This document shows positions 1-5,483 of a stretch of 10,332 bases of DNA, piece by piece. The DNA comes from an uncultured Clostridia bacterium (GTDB lineage: Bacteria; Bacillota; Clostridia; Christensenellales; Aristaeellaceae): contig CAMOUF010000168.1 in assembly GCA_946626395.1 (NCBI GenBank), positions 1-10,332 on the forward strand. The letters run 5' to 3'. Every line of letters begins with the position of its first letter. Position 1 is the stretch's first letter. A program made the position numbers and the translations under genes. Below the pieces are notes generated by a model, which saw only the letters and a list, made by a program, of their open reading frames with translations, had not been told where the DNA came from and made no database searches.

Positions 1-232
1 GCTTGGCCTGCTCGGCCTCGTCCTTTTTGCCCTGGCCCATCAGCGCGCCGATCTGCTTGCTGATTTTGTTGCGCTGGGAACGCAGATAATCCGCCCGCTG
101 AATGGCTTCGCGGTTCTTTTTGTCCAGCTCCAGCACCTCGTCCACCAGGGGCAGCTTCTGGTCCTGGAATTTCTTTTTGATGTTTTCCCGCACCAGGTCG
201 GGGTTCGTGCGAAGAAGATTGATGTCGATCAT
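1..232 (-). CDS. serS: Seryl-tRNA synthetase, N-terminal part (runs off the window)
   Basis: Charges tRNA-Ser with serine in the cytoplasm, using ATP. Only the first 77 codons are inside the window. The protein begins MIDINLLRTNPDLVRENIKK, the usual start of bacterial SerRS, and continues into the long antiparallel coiled-coil arm that grips the tRNA-Ser variable arm (motif LRSQRNKISKQIG at about residues 50-62, followed by a charged KKDEAEQAK stretch). The catalytic class II domain lies outside the window. The ATG at 230-232 is preceded by a purine-rich Shine-Dalgarno stretch (AGGAAAGGAAG, plus-strand 242-252). The serine T-box leader directly upstream independently supports the identification and shows that expression responds to uncharged tRNA-Ser. 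Confidence 0.95.
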   Translation of the reverse strand, partial: MIDINLLRTNPDLVRENIKKKFQDQKLPLVDEVLELDKKNREAIQRADYLRSQRNKISKQIGALMGQGKKDEAEQAK

Positions 233-254
233 GGAGAAAAACTTCCTTTCCTGC

Positions 255-523
255 TGCTGATTTGCCGGGAAAAAAATAACCCTCCATCCCCTGTCTGGGA
301 CGGAAGGAATCCGCGTTGCCACCCAGCTTGCACGAATTTTTTCCGTGCCGCTCTTTGCGCTGTAAGGGGCGCTCCCTCCGGCTCCTCGCCGGACGCGCGG
401 GCAGATTGTTTTGCCCGGGAAAGTGGAAACGCCAGACCGCCGCCGCCGGTTCTCACCCGCCACCGGCTCTCTGAAGGCTTGGGCCCGCGCTGTTTTCCCA
501 TTCGCAGCCTGTAAATTTTACGC
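255..523 (-). promoter_or_regulatory. Serine-specific T-box leader (tRNA-sensing riboswitch) of serS
   Basis: A roughly 270-nt untranslated leader between the serS promoter and start codon. Read on the minus strand, it holds the T-box bulge motif GGGTGGCAACGCGG (plus 311-324), one base off the consensus GGGTGGNACCGCG. The variable base after UGG is C, which pairs with a G discriminator, as in tRNA-Ser. Stem I is seen as a GC-rich region with GGGTGAGAACCGG at its distal end, and a candidate specifier UCC (Ser), followed by A, sits at plus 425-427. A GCACG/CGTGC hairpin lies just before the T-box, and a terminator follows. In the known mechanism uncharged tRNA-Ser binds specifier and bulge, stabilises the antiterminator and lets transcription reach serS. 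The specifier assignment is by inspection; the T-box itself is secure. Confidence 0.92.
270..308 (-). terminator. T-box-controlled intrinsic terminator upstream of serS
   Basis: On the minus strand CCTTCCGTCCC (plus 297-307) pairs over 11 bp, with two G-U pairs, with GGGATGGAGGG (plus 280-290). The loop is short and a run of seven T follows (plus 270-276). It lies directly after the T-box motif, the position where the leader chooses between terminator and antiterminator. Confidence 0.88.
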
Positions 524-528
524 CCCCT

Positions 529-557
529 ATTATAACCGCAATCCGCCCTGAATGCAA
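529..557 (-). promoter_or_regulatory. Sigma-A promoter of serS
   Basis: On the minus strand, TTGCAT (plus 552-557) and a perfect TATAAT (plus 529-534) are 17 bases apart. The expected transcript start, near 522, coincides with the beginning of the T-box leader. Confidence 0.85.
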
Positions 558-656
558 GTGTCTTTCCCGGATAAAATGAAAAAGCGGCAAGTTCTGTGGT
601 CTCAGCTGATTTTGTTTAACGCAATTGGCCGGGCATATGCAGGCAGGCGATTCTGC

Positions 657-684
657 TTAGAACAAAGAACTTAGAACTGAAAAC
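657..684 (+). repeat. Four phased 7-base repeats (TTAGAAC type)
   Basis: The stretch divides into TTAGAAC, AAAGAAC, TTAGAAC, TGAAAAC with an exact 7-base period. It ends three bases before the -35 box of the next operon. A longer, inverted array of similar 7-base units occurs at 5278-5359. The rest of the gap between the serS promoter and this repeat (558-656) shows no gene or obvious signal. Confidence 0.6.
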
Positions 685-687
685 CCG

Positions 688-715
688 TTGACAACCGCCG
701 CGCCGCGGCTATAAT
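688..715 (+). promoter_or_regulatory. Sigma-A promoter of the hydrolase-cutC-glycosylasparaginase operon
   Basis: Perfect TTGACA (688-693) and perfect TATAAT (710-715) with a 16-base spacer. The predicted transcript starts near 722, leaving a 45-base leader with a GGAG ribosome binding site at 755-758. With both boxes at consensus this should be a strong promoter. Confidence 0.88.
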
Positions 716-766
716 CAGAAGAGGTAAAAGACGCGCTGGCAGGCGCTGAAAAAAGGAGAAGCAACC

Positions 767-1438
767 ATGGCGGAATACGGAACGGCGGCGGTCAACGGCG
801 TAACGCTTCATTATTATACCGCGGGCCGGGGGAAACCGGTGCTCCTGGTGCACGGCAACGGGGAGGACCATACCCTGTTTGAAACGCAGATCAGGCAATT
901 GACCATGGCAGGCTACCGGGTGATCGCGCCGGATTCCCGGGGCCACGGGAAAAGCTCCCCGGTGGCGGAATACCATTACGCCGATATGGCGGAGGATATG
1001 TACTGCTTGATTCAGGATCTGGACCTTGACAGACCGGCGTATTACGGCCACAGCGACGGCGGCATCATCGGGCTGCTGCTGGCCATGGCGCATCCGGAAG
1101 CGCTGGGGCTGATGGCGGTGAGCGGCACGAACCTGTCTCCCCAGGGGCTGCGGCCCGATTTTCTTGCCGCCATCGCGGAGGAAAGCGGCCCCTTGATCAC
1201 CCTGATGGAAACGGAGCCCCATATCGCCCCGGAAAGTCTGGAAAAGATAGCTGTTCCCGTGCTGGTTACGGCGGGCAGCGACGATCTGGTGCTGCCGGAG
1301 GAAACGGATACGATCGCGAGCCATCTGCCCCGGGGGCAAAAGGTGATCGTGGACGGGTCGGACCACGGAAGCTATATTGCCGGAAGCGAAATCATGGGCC
1401 GGCTGCTAAAGCGGTTTTTCGCTGAAAACGGATATTGA
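767..1438 (+). CDS. Alpha/beta-hydrolase
   Basis: A 223-residue cytoplasmic alpha/beta-hydrolase of unknown substrate. The family signature is complete: oxyanion-hole segment HGNGED (29-34), nucleophile elbow GHSDGG with Ser96, likely acid Asp173 in AGSDDLVLP, and His200 in DGSDHGSY. It is shorter than the usual 250-280 residues because the stretch between the fourth and fifth core strands (about 122-160) is too small for a full lid. No signal peptide or membrane helix is visible. The start is fixed by GGAG at 755-758, eight bases before the ATG. It is the first gene of an operon with cutC and a glycosylasparaginase, with 14 bases to the next start codon. Esterase, lactonase or amide hydrolase activity are all possible; sequence alone does not decide. 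Confidence 0.9.
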   Translation: MAEYGTAAVNGVTLHYYTAGRGKPVLLVHGNGEDHTLFETQIRQLTMAGYRVIAPDSRGHGKSSPVAEYHYADMAEDMYCLIQDLDLDRPAYYGHSDGGIIGLLLAMAHPEALGLMAVSGTNLSPQGLRPDFLAAIAEESGPLITLMETEPHIAPESLEKIAVPVLVTAGSDDLVLPEETDTIASHLPRGQKVIVDGSDHGSYIAGSEIMGRLLKRFFAENGY

Positions 1439-1452
1439 ACGGAGGCGATCCT

Positions 1453-2196
1453 ATGAACAGCATATTATTGGAAATCTGCTGCGGCTCGGCGGACGACGCC
1501 CTGGAGGCGGCCCGGGGCGGAGCGGACCGGGTGGAGCTGAACAGCAATCTGTTTCAGGGCGGCTTAACGCCCACCCTGGGCGCTTTGCGGGTGGTCAAGC
1601 GCCAGGCGTCCATTCCCGTGATGACCATGGTGCGCCCCCGGGCCGGGGGCTTCTGGTACACGGAAAACGAGTTCGCCGTGGCCAAGGAGGACGCCCGGCT
1701 GCTGCTGGAAAACGGGGCGGACGGGCTGGTGTTCGGCTTCCTGCATGAGGACGGCACCGTGGACCGGGAGCGCACAAAGGAGCTGGTAACAATCGCCGGG
1801 GAAAAGCCCACCGTGTTCCACCGGGCGCTGGACGTGGTGCCCGATTGGAAGCGGGCCCTGGATACCCTGATTGATCTGGGCGTGACCCGGGTGCTGACCA
1901 GCGGCCAGCAGAGCGACGTGTTTTTTGCCCTGGACACCATCGCCGAAATGATCCGCTACGCCGCCGGGGCCATCGAGATTTTGCCTGGGGCAGGAGTGAC
2001 CTTGGAAAACGTGGACAAGGTGGTGCGGCACACCGGCTGCACCCAGGTGCATCTGGCCCGGCATAAATCCATGCCTGAACCGTCGGTTCGCAATAACCGC
2101 AGCATTTATTACGGCGGGGCCCTGTATCCGCCGGAGGACCGGTACGAGGTGACGGACGCGGACTATGTGGCCGCGGTGAAAGGGAGGCTGGGCTGA
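1453..2196 (+). CDS. cutC: CutC family protein (TIM barrel)
   Basis: A 247-residue cytoplasmic protein of normal CutC length, with the family's motifs in order: LEICCGSADDALEAARGGADRVEL near the N-terminus, then FQGGLTPTLG, IPVMTMVRPR, GADGLVFGFL, TVFHRALDV, a VLTSGQQ stretch and ILPGAGV. These mark a (beta/alpha)8 barrel. CutC was named for copper tolerance in E. coli, but that role is disputed and no enzymatic reaction is established. No copper exporter, CopY/CsoR regulator or Cys/Met-rich metal site is visible nearby. The ATG at 1453 is preferred over the in-frame TTG at 1435 because GGAGG (1441-1445) stands seven bases before it. The gene is two bases upstream of a glycosylasparaginase, so the two are surely co-translated, which hints at a shared role in glycan or amino-sugar catabolism. 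Confidence 0.93.
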   Translation: MNSILLEICCGSADDALEAARGGADRVELNSNLFQGGLTPTLGALRVVKRQASIPVMTMVRPRAGGFWYTENEFAVAKEDARLLLENGADGLVFGFLHEDGTVDRERTKELVTIAGEKPTVFHRALDVVPDWKRALDTLIDLGVTRVLTSGQQSDVFFALDTIAEMIRYAAGAIEILPGAGVTLENVDKVVRHTGCTQVHLARHKSMPEPSVRNNRSIYYGGALYPPEDRYEVTDADYVAAVKGRLG

Positions 2197-2198
2197 CC

Positions 2199-3113
2199 GT
2201 GTACGCGATCATTGGCACCTGGAAAATGAGCCTGGAGGGCGTATGGAAAGGCCGGGAGATGCTGAAAAACTGCGCCGGGGCGGGCGACACCGTGACCCAG
2301 GCAGTGATGCAGGCGGAGGATCAGCCCGAATTCCATTCCGTGGGCTATGGCGGATTGCCGGATCGGGAAGGCCGGGTGACCCTGGACGCTGGGTTCATGG
2401 ACGGCGACAGCCTGCGGGTGGGCGGCGTGATCAGCGTGGAGCACATCAAAAATCCCATCCTGGCGGCGCGGCTTTTGTGCGGCCGGGAAACCAACTGCCT
2501 CCTGTCCGGCCGGGGCGCGGAGGAATTTGCCTTGAGAAAGGGATTGCCTCTTTGCGATATGCGCACCCAGGACAGCATGGAGCGCTGGCGGCAGGAGGTA
2601 AACGGGCTTGGGGCAAACTTTAGCCCCTATGAGGGCCACGACACCGTGTGCGTGCTGGCCCTGGACCATGGGGGCCATATGGCGGCGGGAGTGTCTACCT
2701 CTGGCCTGTTCATGAAGGAGATAGGCCGGGTGGGGGATTCGCCTCTGGCGGGCTGCGGCTTTTTCTGCGATTCCCGCTATGGGGCCGCCGCGGCCACCGG
2801 CCTGGGAGAGGATATCATGCGGGGCTGCCTGTCCTATGAAGCGGTGTCGCTGATGCGGCGGGGCGCTTCTCCCCAGGATGCCTGCCGGGAGGCGCTGAAA
2901 GGATTGGTGGACAGGAAGCTGAGCCTGAAAGAATCCAAGGGCAGCATCAGCCTGATCGCCCTGTCGCCCCGGGGAGAATTTGGCGCATCCACCACCCTGC
3001 CCCTGTTTCCTTTTTCCTTTGGCAGCGGCGATCATCCGGCGCGGCTGTACAGAACCGGCTGGGATCAGCCCGTTCAGGCGGCCCGGGAAGAAGACCTGAA
3101 AGGATTGGACTGA
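2199..3113 (+). CDS. N4-(beta-N-acetylglucosaminyl)-L-asparaginase (glycosylasparaginase, Ntn hydrolase)
   Basis: A 304-residue enzyme that, by family, cleaves the GlcNAc-Asn bond left after N-glycoprotein breakdown, giving aspartate and the aminated GlcNAc. The precursor cuts itself before the catalytic threonine, here HDT with Thr149, leaving an alpha chain of 148 residues and a beta chain of 156. Other family landmarks are Trp8 (GTW), GYGGLPDREG (49-58), GVSTSG with Thr167, GRVGDSPLAGCG with Arg177 and Asp180, and ATGLGED with Thr200-Gly201. These match the substrate-binding set of human AGA, so aspartylglucosaminidase fits better than plain isoaspartyl dipeptidase or asparaginase. No signal peptide is seen, so it acts on imported glycoasparagine. 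The start is GTG, with GGGAGG at 2182-2187 inside the end of cutC. Confidence 0.9.
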   Translation: MYAIIGTWKMSLEGVWKGREMLKNCAGAGDTVTQAVMQAEDQPEFHSVGYGGLPDREGRVTLDAGFMDGDSLRVGGVISVEHIKNPILAARLLCGRETNCLLSGRGAEEFALRKGLPLCDMRTQDSMERWRQEVNGLGANFSPYEGHDTVCVLALDHGGHMAAGVSTSGLFMKEIGRVGDSPLAGCGFFCDSRYGAAAATGLGEDIMRGCLSYEAVSLMRRGASPQDACREALKGLVDRKLSLKESKGSISLIALSPRGEFGASTTLPLFPFSFGSGDHPARLYRTGWDQPVQAAREEDLKGLD

Positions 3114-3147
3114 ACGGCTATTTATTAAAGGGTTATTGCATAGCCGT
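3114..3147 (+). repeat. 8-bp inverted repeat after the operon (possible weak terminator or operator)
   Basis: ACGGCTAT (3114-3121) and its exact complement ATAGCCGT (3140-3147) enclose an 18-base loop, starting one base after the glycosylasparaginase stop. The nearest T-run (3155-3159) is seven bases past the stem, so as an intrinsic terminator it would be weak. The right arm overlaps the candidate -35 box TTGCAT (3136-3141), so it could instead be a binding site. Confidence 0.4.
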
Positions 3148-3164
3148 GATACTGTTTTTACACT
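3136..3164 (+). promoter_or_regulatory. Candidate promoter P1 of the peptidoglycan-binding protein gene
   Basis: TTGCAT (3136-3141) and TACACT (3159-3164) are 17 bases apart. Transcription would start near 3171, within the palindrome at 3167-3176. Confidence 0.55.
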
Positions 3165-3166
3165 TG

Positions 3167-3176
3167 TTACATGTAA
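3167..3176. promoter_or_regulatory. Palindrome TTACATGTAA at the P1 start point (possible operator)
   Basis: A perfect 10-base palindrome three bases downstream of the P1 -10 box, at the expected transcription start. The position suits a repressor site, but no cognate regulator is in the window, and 10-base palindromes can arise by chance. Confidence 0.3.
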
Positions 3177-3223
3177 ATTCCGCATTTTGAAACATTTCTG
3201 GAATAGGAATTTCATCAGGTTTG

Positions 3224-3232
3224 TGTTACAAT
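3224..3232 (+). promoter_or_regulatory. Candidate extended -10 promoter P2 of the same gene
   Basis: TGTTACAAT matches an extended -10 element (TG, one base, then TACAAT at 3227-3232). No good -35 box lies 16-18 bases upstream, which extended -10 promoters tolerate. The transcript would begin near 3239, some 55 bases before the start codon. Confidence 0.5.
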
Positions 3233-3293
3233 ATGTGCGGATGTTGAATCCGATGCATTGATCTGTATTCTCAGAGAGGAGGACTTTTTCCAT

Positions 3294-5162
3294 ATGAAAC
3301 GCTTTTTGGCATGGCTGCTGATCCTGGCGCTTATGATTCCCGCCGCCGCCTTTGCGGAGGGCGCCTATGGAATCCCGCTGGCCCAGGGGACGATCGTTCC
3401 TAAGACCAATGTGGATACCAGCACGACCGATCCTCAGCCCGTGTTTACCCAGGCGCCCGCTGTGGACCAGGTGCCCGCGGCCGACGCGATTCCTGAAATG
3501 ACCGCGGCTCCGGCTACCCAGCCCCCGGCTACCCAGCCCCCGTCCAGCGGCATTCCGGAATATACCTATCCCCCGGTGACCATGGTTCCGCCTACCCAGC
3601 CCCCGGCCACGCAGCCCCCGGCTACCCAGCCTCCGGCCACCCAGCCCCCGGCCTTTACCCGCACCCTGGTGCAGGGCATGACCGGCTCCGACGTGCTGGC
3701 CGCTCAGGTCTGCCTGCAGGGACTGGGCTATTATCTGGGCGAACTGAATGGTGAATTCAACAGCTCTTTGTATGTGGCTGTGCGCAACTTCCAGTATGCC
3801 TGGAACCTGGCGCATCCTGAACAGACCCTGGTGGTGGACGGCAAGATCGGCCCCGCCACCCGTGCCGCCATGTATTACGGCGGCAGCAAGGTGGAGCCCG
3901 ACGTGACCGCGCCTGTCAACACCTTTACCCTGGAATACGGCATGAGCGGCCCCGAAGTGCTCACCGCGCAGAAGCGCCTAAACCAGCTGGGCTATTACCT
4001 GGGCGAGCTCAACGGCGAATACAACAGCTCTGTGGAATATGCCGTGCGCCTGTTCCAGGAGAAGAATGAAATCACCGCGGACGGCAAGATCAACTATGCT
4101 ACCCGCCTGCTGCTGTACTCCGATAAGGCCATTTCCGCCGATACTCCCGACTATGCCGGCACCATCCGCTACGGCAACACCGGCTCCGCCGTGGAGCAGC
4201 TGCAGCTGCAGCTTCGCGCCACCTATTATTACAGCGGCCTCATCGACGGTATTTTCGGCAACGCTGTTGAATCCGCTGTGAAGGCTTTCCAGGCTTCCAC
4301 CGGCCTGAGCGTGGACGGCAAGGTCGGCCCCCGCACCTTCGACGCCCTGTTCAACCGCACCGCCAGCATCTTTAACGGCGCGATCCCTTCCCGCACTTTG
4401 AGCAAGGGCTCCCGCGGCTATGACGTGTATCTGCTCCAGGAGAAGCTCAAGAGCCTGGCCTATAAGTTCAACAACTGGTATCAGCCCGGCTACTTTGACG
4501 ATTCCACCGTGGCCGTGGTGAAGCAGTTCCAGCAGAAGAACGGCCTGAAGGTGACCGGTATTTACGATTCCACCTTGCGCCGTTACCTGTGGCCCACCAC
4601 CGTGGCCCAGGAAGAAGCGGACGCCCAGCAGTATGAAGCGCCCACCATTTACGATTCCTATGTGGGCCGTACCCTGCGGCTGCACTCCTACGGCGAAGAT
4701 GTGAAGGCCCTGCAGATGAAGCTGCTGGCCACCGGCTACATGACCGGCAACGTGGACGGCATTTATGGCGCGCTGACCAAGGCCGCTGTGCTCAGATTCC
4801 AGAAGGCTTACAGCGCCCTCTACGGCCTCAAGCCCGACGGCGTGGTGGGCCCCAAGACCTGGGCCGCCATCAACGATGTGCTCTCTGCCAATGGCGCGGA
4901 GCAGACCGTGACCGTGGACTTCCTGGGCCATGCCAGCGCCGTGGGCGGCTATAACCGCGTACTGCGCATCGGCTCCTACGGCAGCGACGTGAAGAAGCTG
5001 CAGCAGAAGCTGAAGGATCTGGGCTACGATCCCGGCAAGGTGGACGGCATCTATGGCGTCAAGACCTTCGCCGCTGTGCGTGAATTCCAGTTCTACAACA
5101 ACCTGGTGGCGGACGGCATCGCCGGCCCCAACACCTATGTGGTGCTCCACTGGGCTGACTGA
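3294..5162 (+). CDS. Secreted protein with six peptidoglycan-binding (PG_binding_1) repeats
   Basis: A 622-residue exported protein. Residues 1-21 form a Sec signal peptide (MKRF, a hydrophobic core, then AAAFA before EGAYG). A threonine/proline-rich linker with repeated ATQPP follows at about 73-120. Six PG_binding_1 units lie near residues 125-195, 212-275, 291-353, 369-433, 461-530 and 558-621, each with a GxDV or GxxV start, a central LGY or equivalent, D/NGxxG, AVxxFQ and DGxxGPxT. Repeat 4 is the most diverged. No amidase, peptidase, transpeptidase or other catalytic domain is present, so it probably binds cell wall or acts as a scaffold. The ATG at 3294 follows GAGGAGG (3276-3282); an in-frame TTG at 3258 lacks a site. 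Nearly all lysines use AAG, unlike neighbouring genes, which suggests high expression. Confidence 0.92.
   Translation: MKRFLAWLLILALMIPAAAFAEGAYGIPLAQGTIVPKTNVDTSTTDPQPVFTQAPAVDQVPAADAIPEMTAAPATQPPATQPPSSGIPEYTYPPVTMVPPTQPPATQPPATQPPATQPPAFTRTLVQGMTGSDVLAAQVCLQGLGYYLGELNGEFNSSLYVAVRNFQYAWNLAHPEQTLVVDGKIGPATRAAMYYGGSKVEPDVTAPVNTFTLEYGMSGPEVLTAQKRLNQLGYYLGELNGEYNSSVEYAVRLFQEKNEITADGKINYATRLLLYSDKAISADTPDYAGTIRYGNTGSAVEQLQLQLRATYYYSGLIDGIFGNAVESAVKAFQASTGLSVDGKVGPRTFDALFNRTASIFNGAIPSRTLSKGSRGYDVYLLQEKLKSLAYKFNNWYQPGYFDDSTVAVVKQFQQKNGLKVTGIYDSTLRRYLWPTTVAQEEADAQQYEAPTIYDSYVGRTLRLHSYGEDVKALQMKLLATGYMTGNVDGIYGALTKAAVLRFQKAYSALYGLKPDGVVGPKTWAAINDVLSANGAEQTVTVDFLGHASAVGGYNRVLRIGSYGSDVKKLQQKLKDLGYDPGKVDGIYGVKTFAAVREFQFYNNLVADGIAGPNTYVVLHWAD
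3513..3650 (+). repeat. 15-bp tandem repeats encoding ATQPP linker units
   Basis: Two units of GCTACCCAGCCCCCG (3513-3527, 3528-3542) and four near-identical units (3591-3605, 3606-3620, 3621-3635, 3636-3650), separated by 48 bases encoding SSGIPEYTYPPVTMVP. They encode the flexible linker before the wall-binding repeats. The high identity suggests that unit number can change by slippage. Confidence 0.85.
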
Positions 5163-5180
5163 TTCAATCCAATCCAATCA

Positions 5181-5214
5181 AACCGGCTCCCGCGTTTGCG
5201 AGGGCCGGTTTTTG
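5181..5214 (+). terminator. Intrinsic terminator of the peptidoglycan-binding protein gene
   Basis: AACCGGC (5181-5187) pairs with GCCGGTT (5204-5210), with an inner CGC/GCG pair around a small loop. A T-run begins within the right arm (5209-5213). It lies 18 bases after the stop codon. Confidence 0.85.
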
Positions 5215-5483
5215 CAGCCCTTTATTTGATTGAGCGGGATATCGGATCCGTTGTCGTTTGAAGAACGCTTTCAATCAGTGAGGAGTTAGGAATGAGGAGT
5301 TAGGAGTGAATAGATTGCGCTTCGCATTGAAACATTTTCAACTCCTCACTCCTCACTTGGCGATTTACAAAATATTTACATTCGGACACGTTTTCTGCCT
5401 TTTTCCTTCTGTATCATGCACTTAATCGGTTCTTCGTGAAGAGGGGCATGGGGTGGCCGACCAGAAAAGGAGGGCCATGACGC
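5215..5483 (+). other. Intergenic region upstream of the export cassette
   Basis: This non-coding stretch holds the heptamer array described separately. After it comes AT-rich sequence with two TTTACA hexamers (5364-5369, 5375-5380) and a -10-like TATCAT (5412-5417), but no well-spaced -35 box, so the cassette's promoter is not convincingly identified. GGAGGG at 5469-5474 is the ribosome binding site of the next gene. No small gene is evident. Confidence 0.6.
5278..5359. repeat. Inverted array of 7-base repeats with a central hairpin
   Basis: The left arm has the units TGAGGAG, TTAGGAA, TGAGGAG, TTAGGAG, TGAATAG in exact 7-base phase (5279-5313). The right arm has CAACTCC, TCACTCC, TCACTTG (5339-5359), the complement of the same unit type. 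Between them sits TGCG-CTT-CGCA (5316-5326). Positions 5278-5294 and 5341-5357 are complementary at 15 of 17 positions, so the whole can fold as a long hairpin. It holds no open frame and may be a dispersed intergenic repeat. Confidence 0.75.

Noticed and set aside
229..501. A 90-codon minus-strand open frame upstream of serS
   Set aside because: It lies within the T-box leader RNA and has no initiation signal; the structured RNA explains the sequence.
2163..3815. A 550-codon open frame on the minus strand across the glycosylasparaginase gene and the wall-protein start
   Set aside because: It is rich in His, Gly and Arg, has no recognisable domain, crosses a promoter region and opposes two well-supported genes. 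Such frames arise from the GC-rich codon bias of the other strand.
3978..5177. A 399-codon minus-strand open frame opposite the wall-binding repeats
   Set aside because: Its repeated look simply mirrors the six repeats on the plus strand. It has no ribosome binding site or family motif.
5278..5359. The heptamer array as a small CRISPR
   Set aside because: The units are 7 bases, directly adjoining, with no unique spacers and in opposite orientation on the two sides; no cas gene is near.
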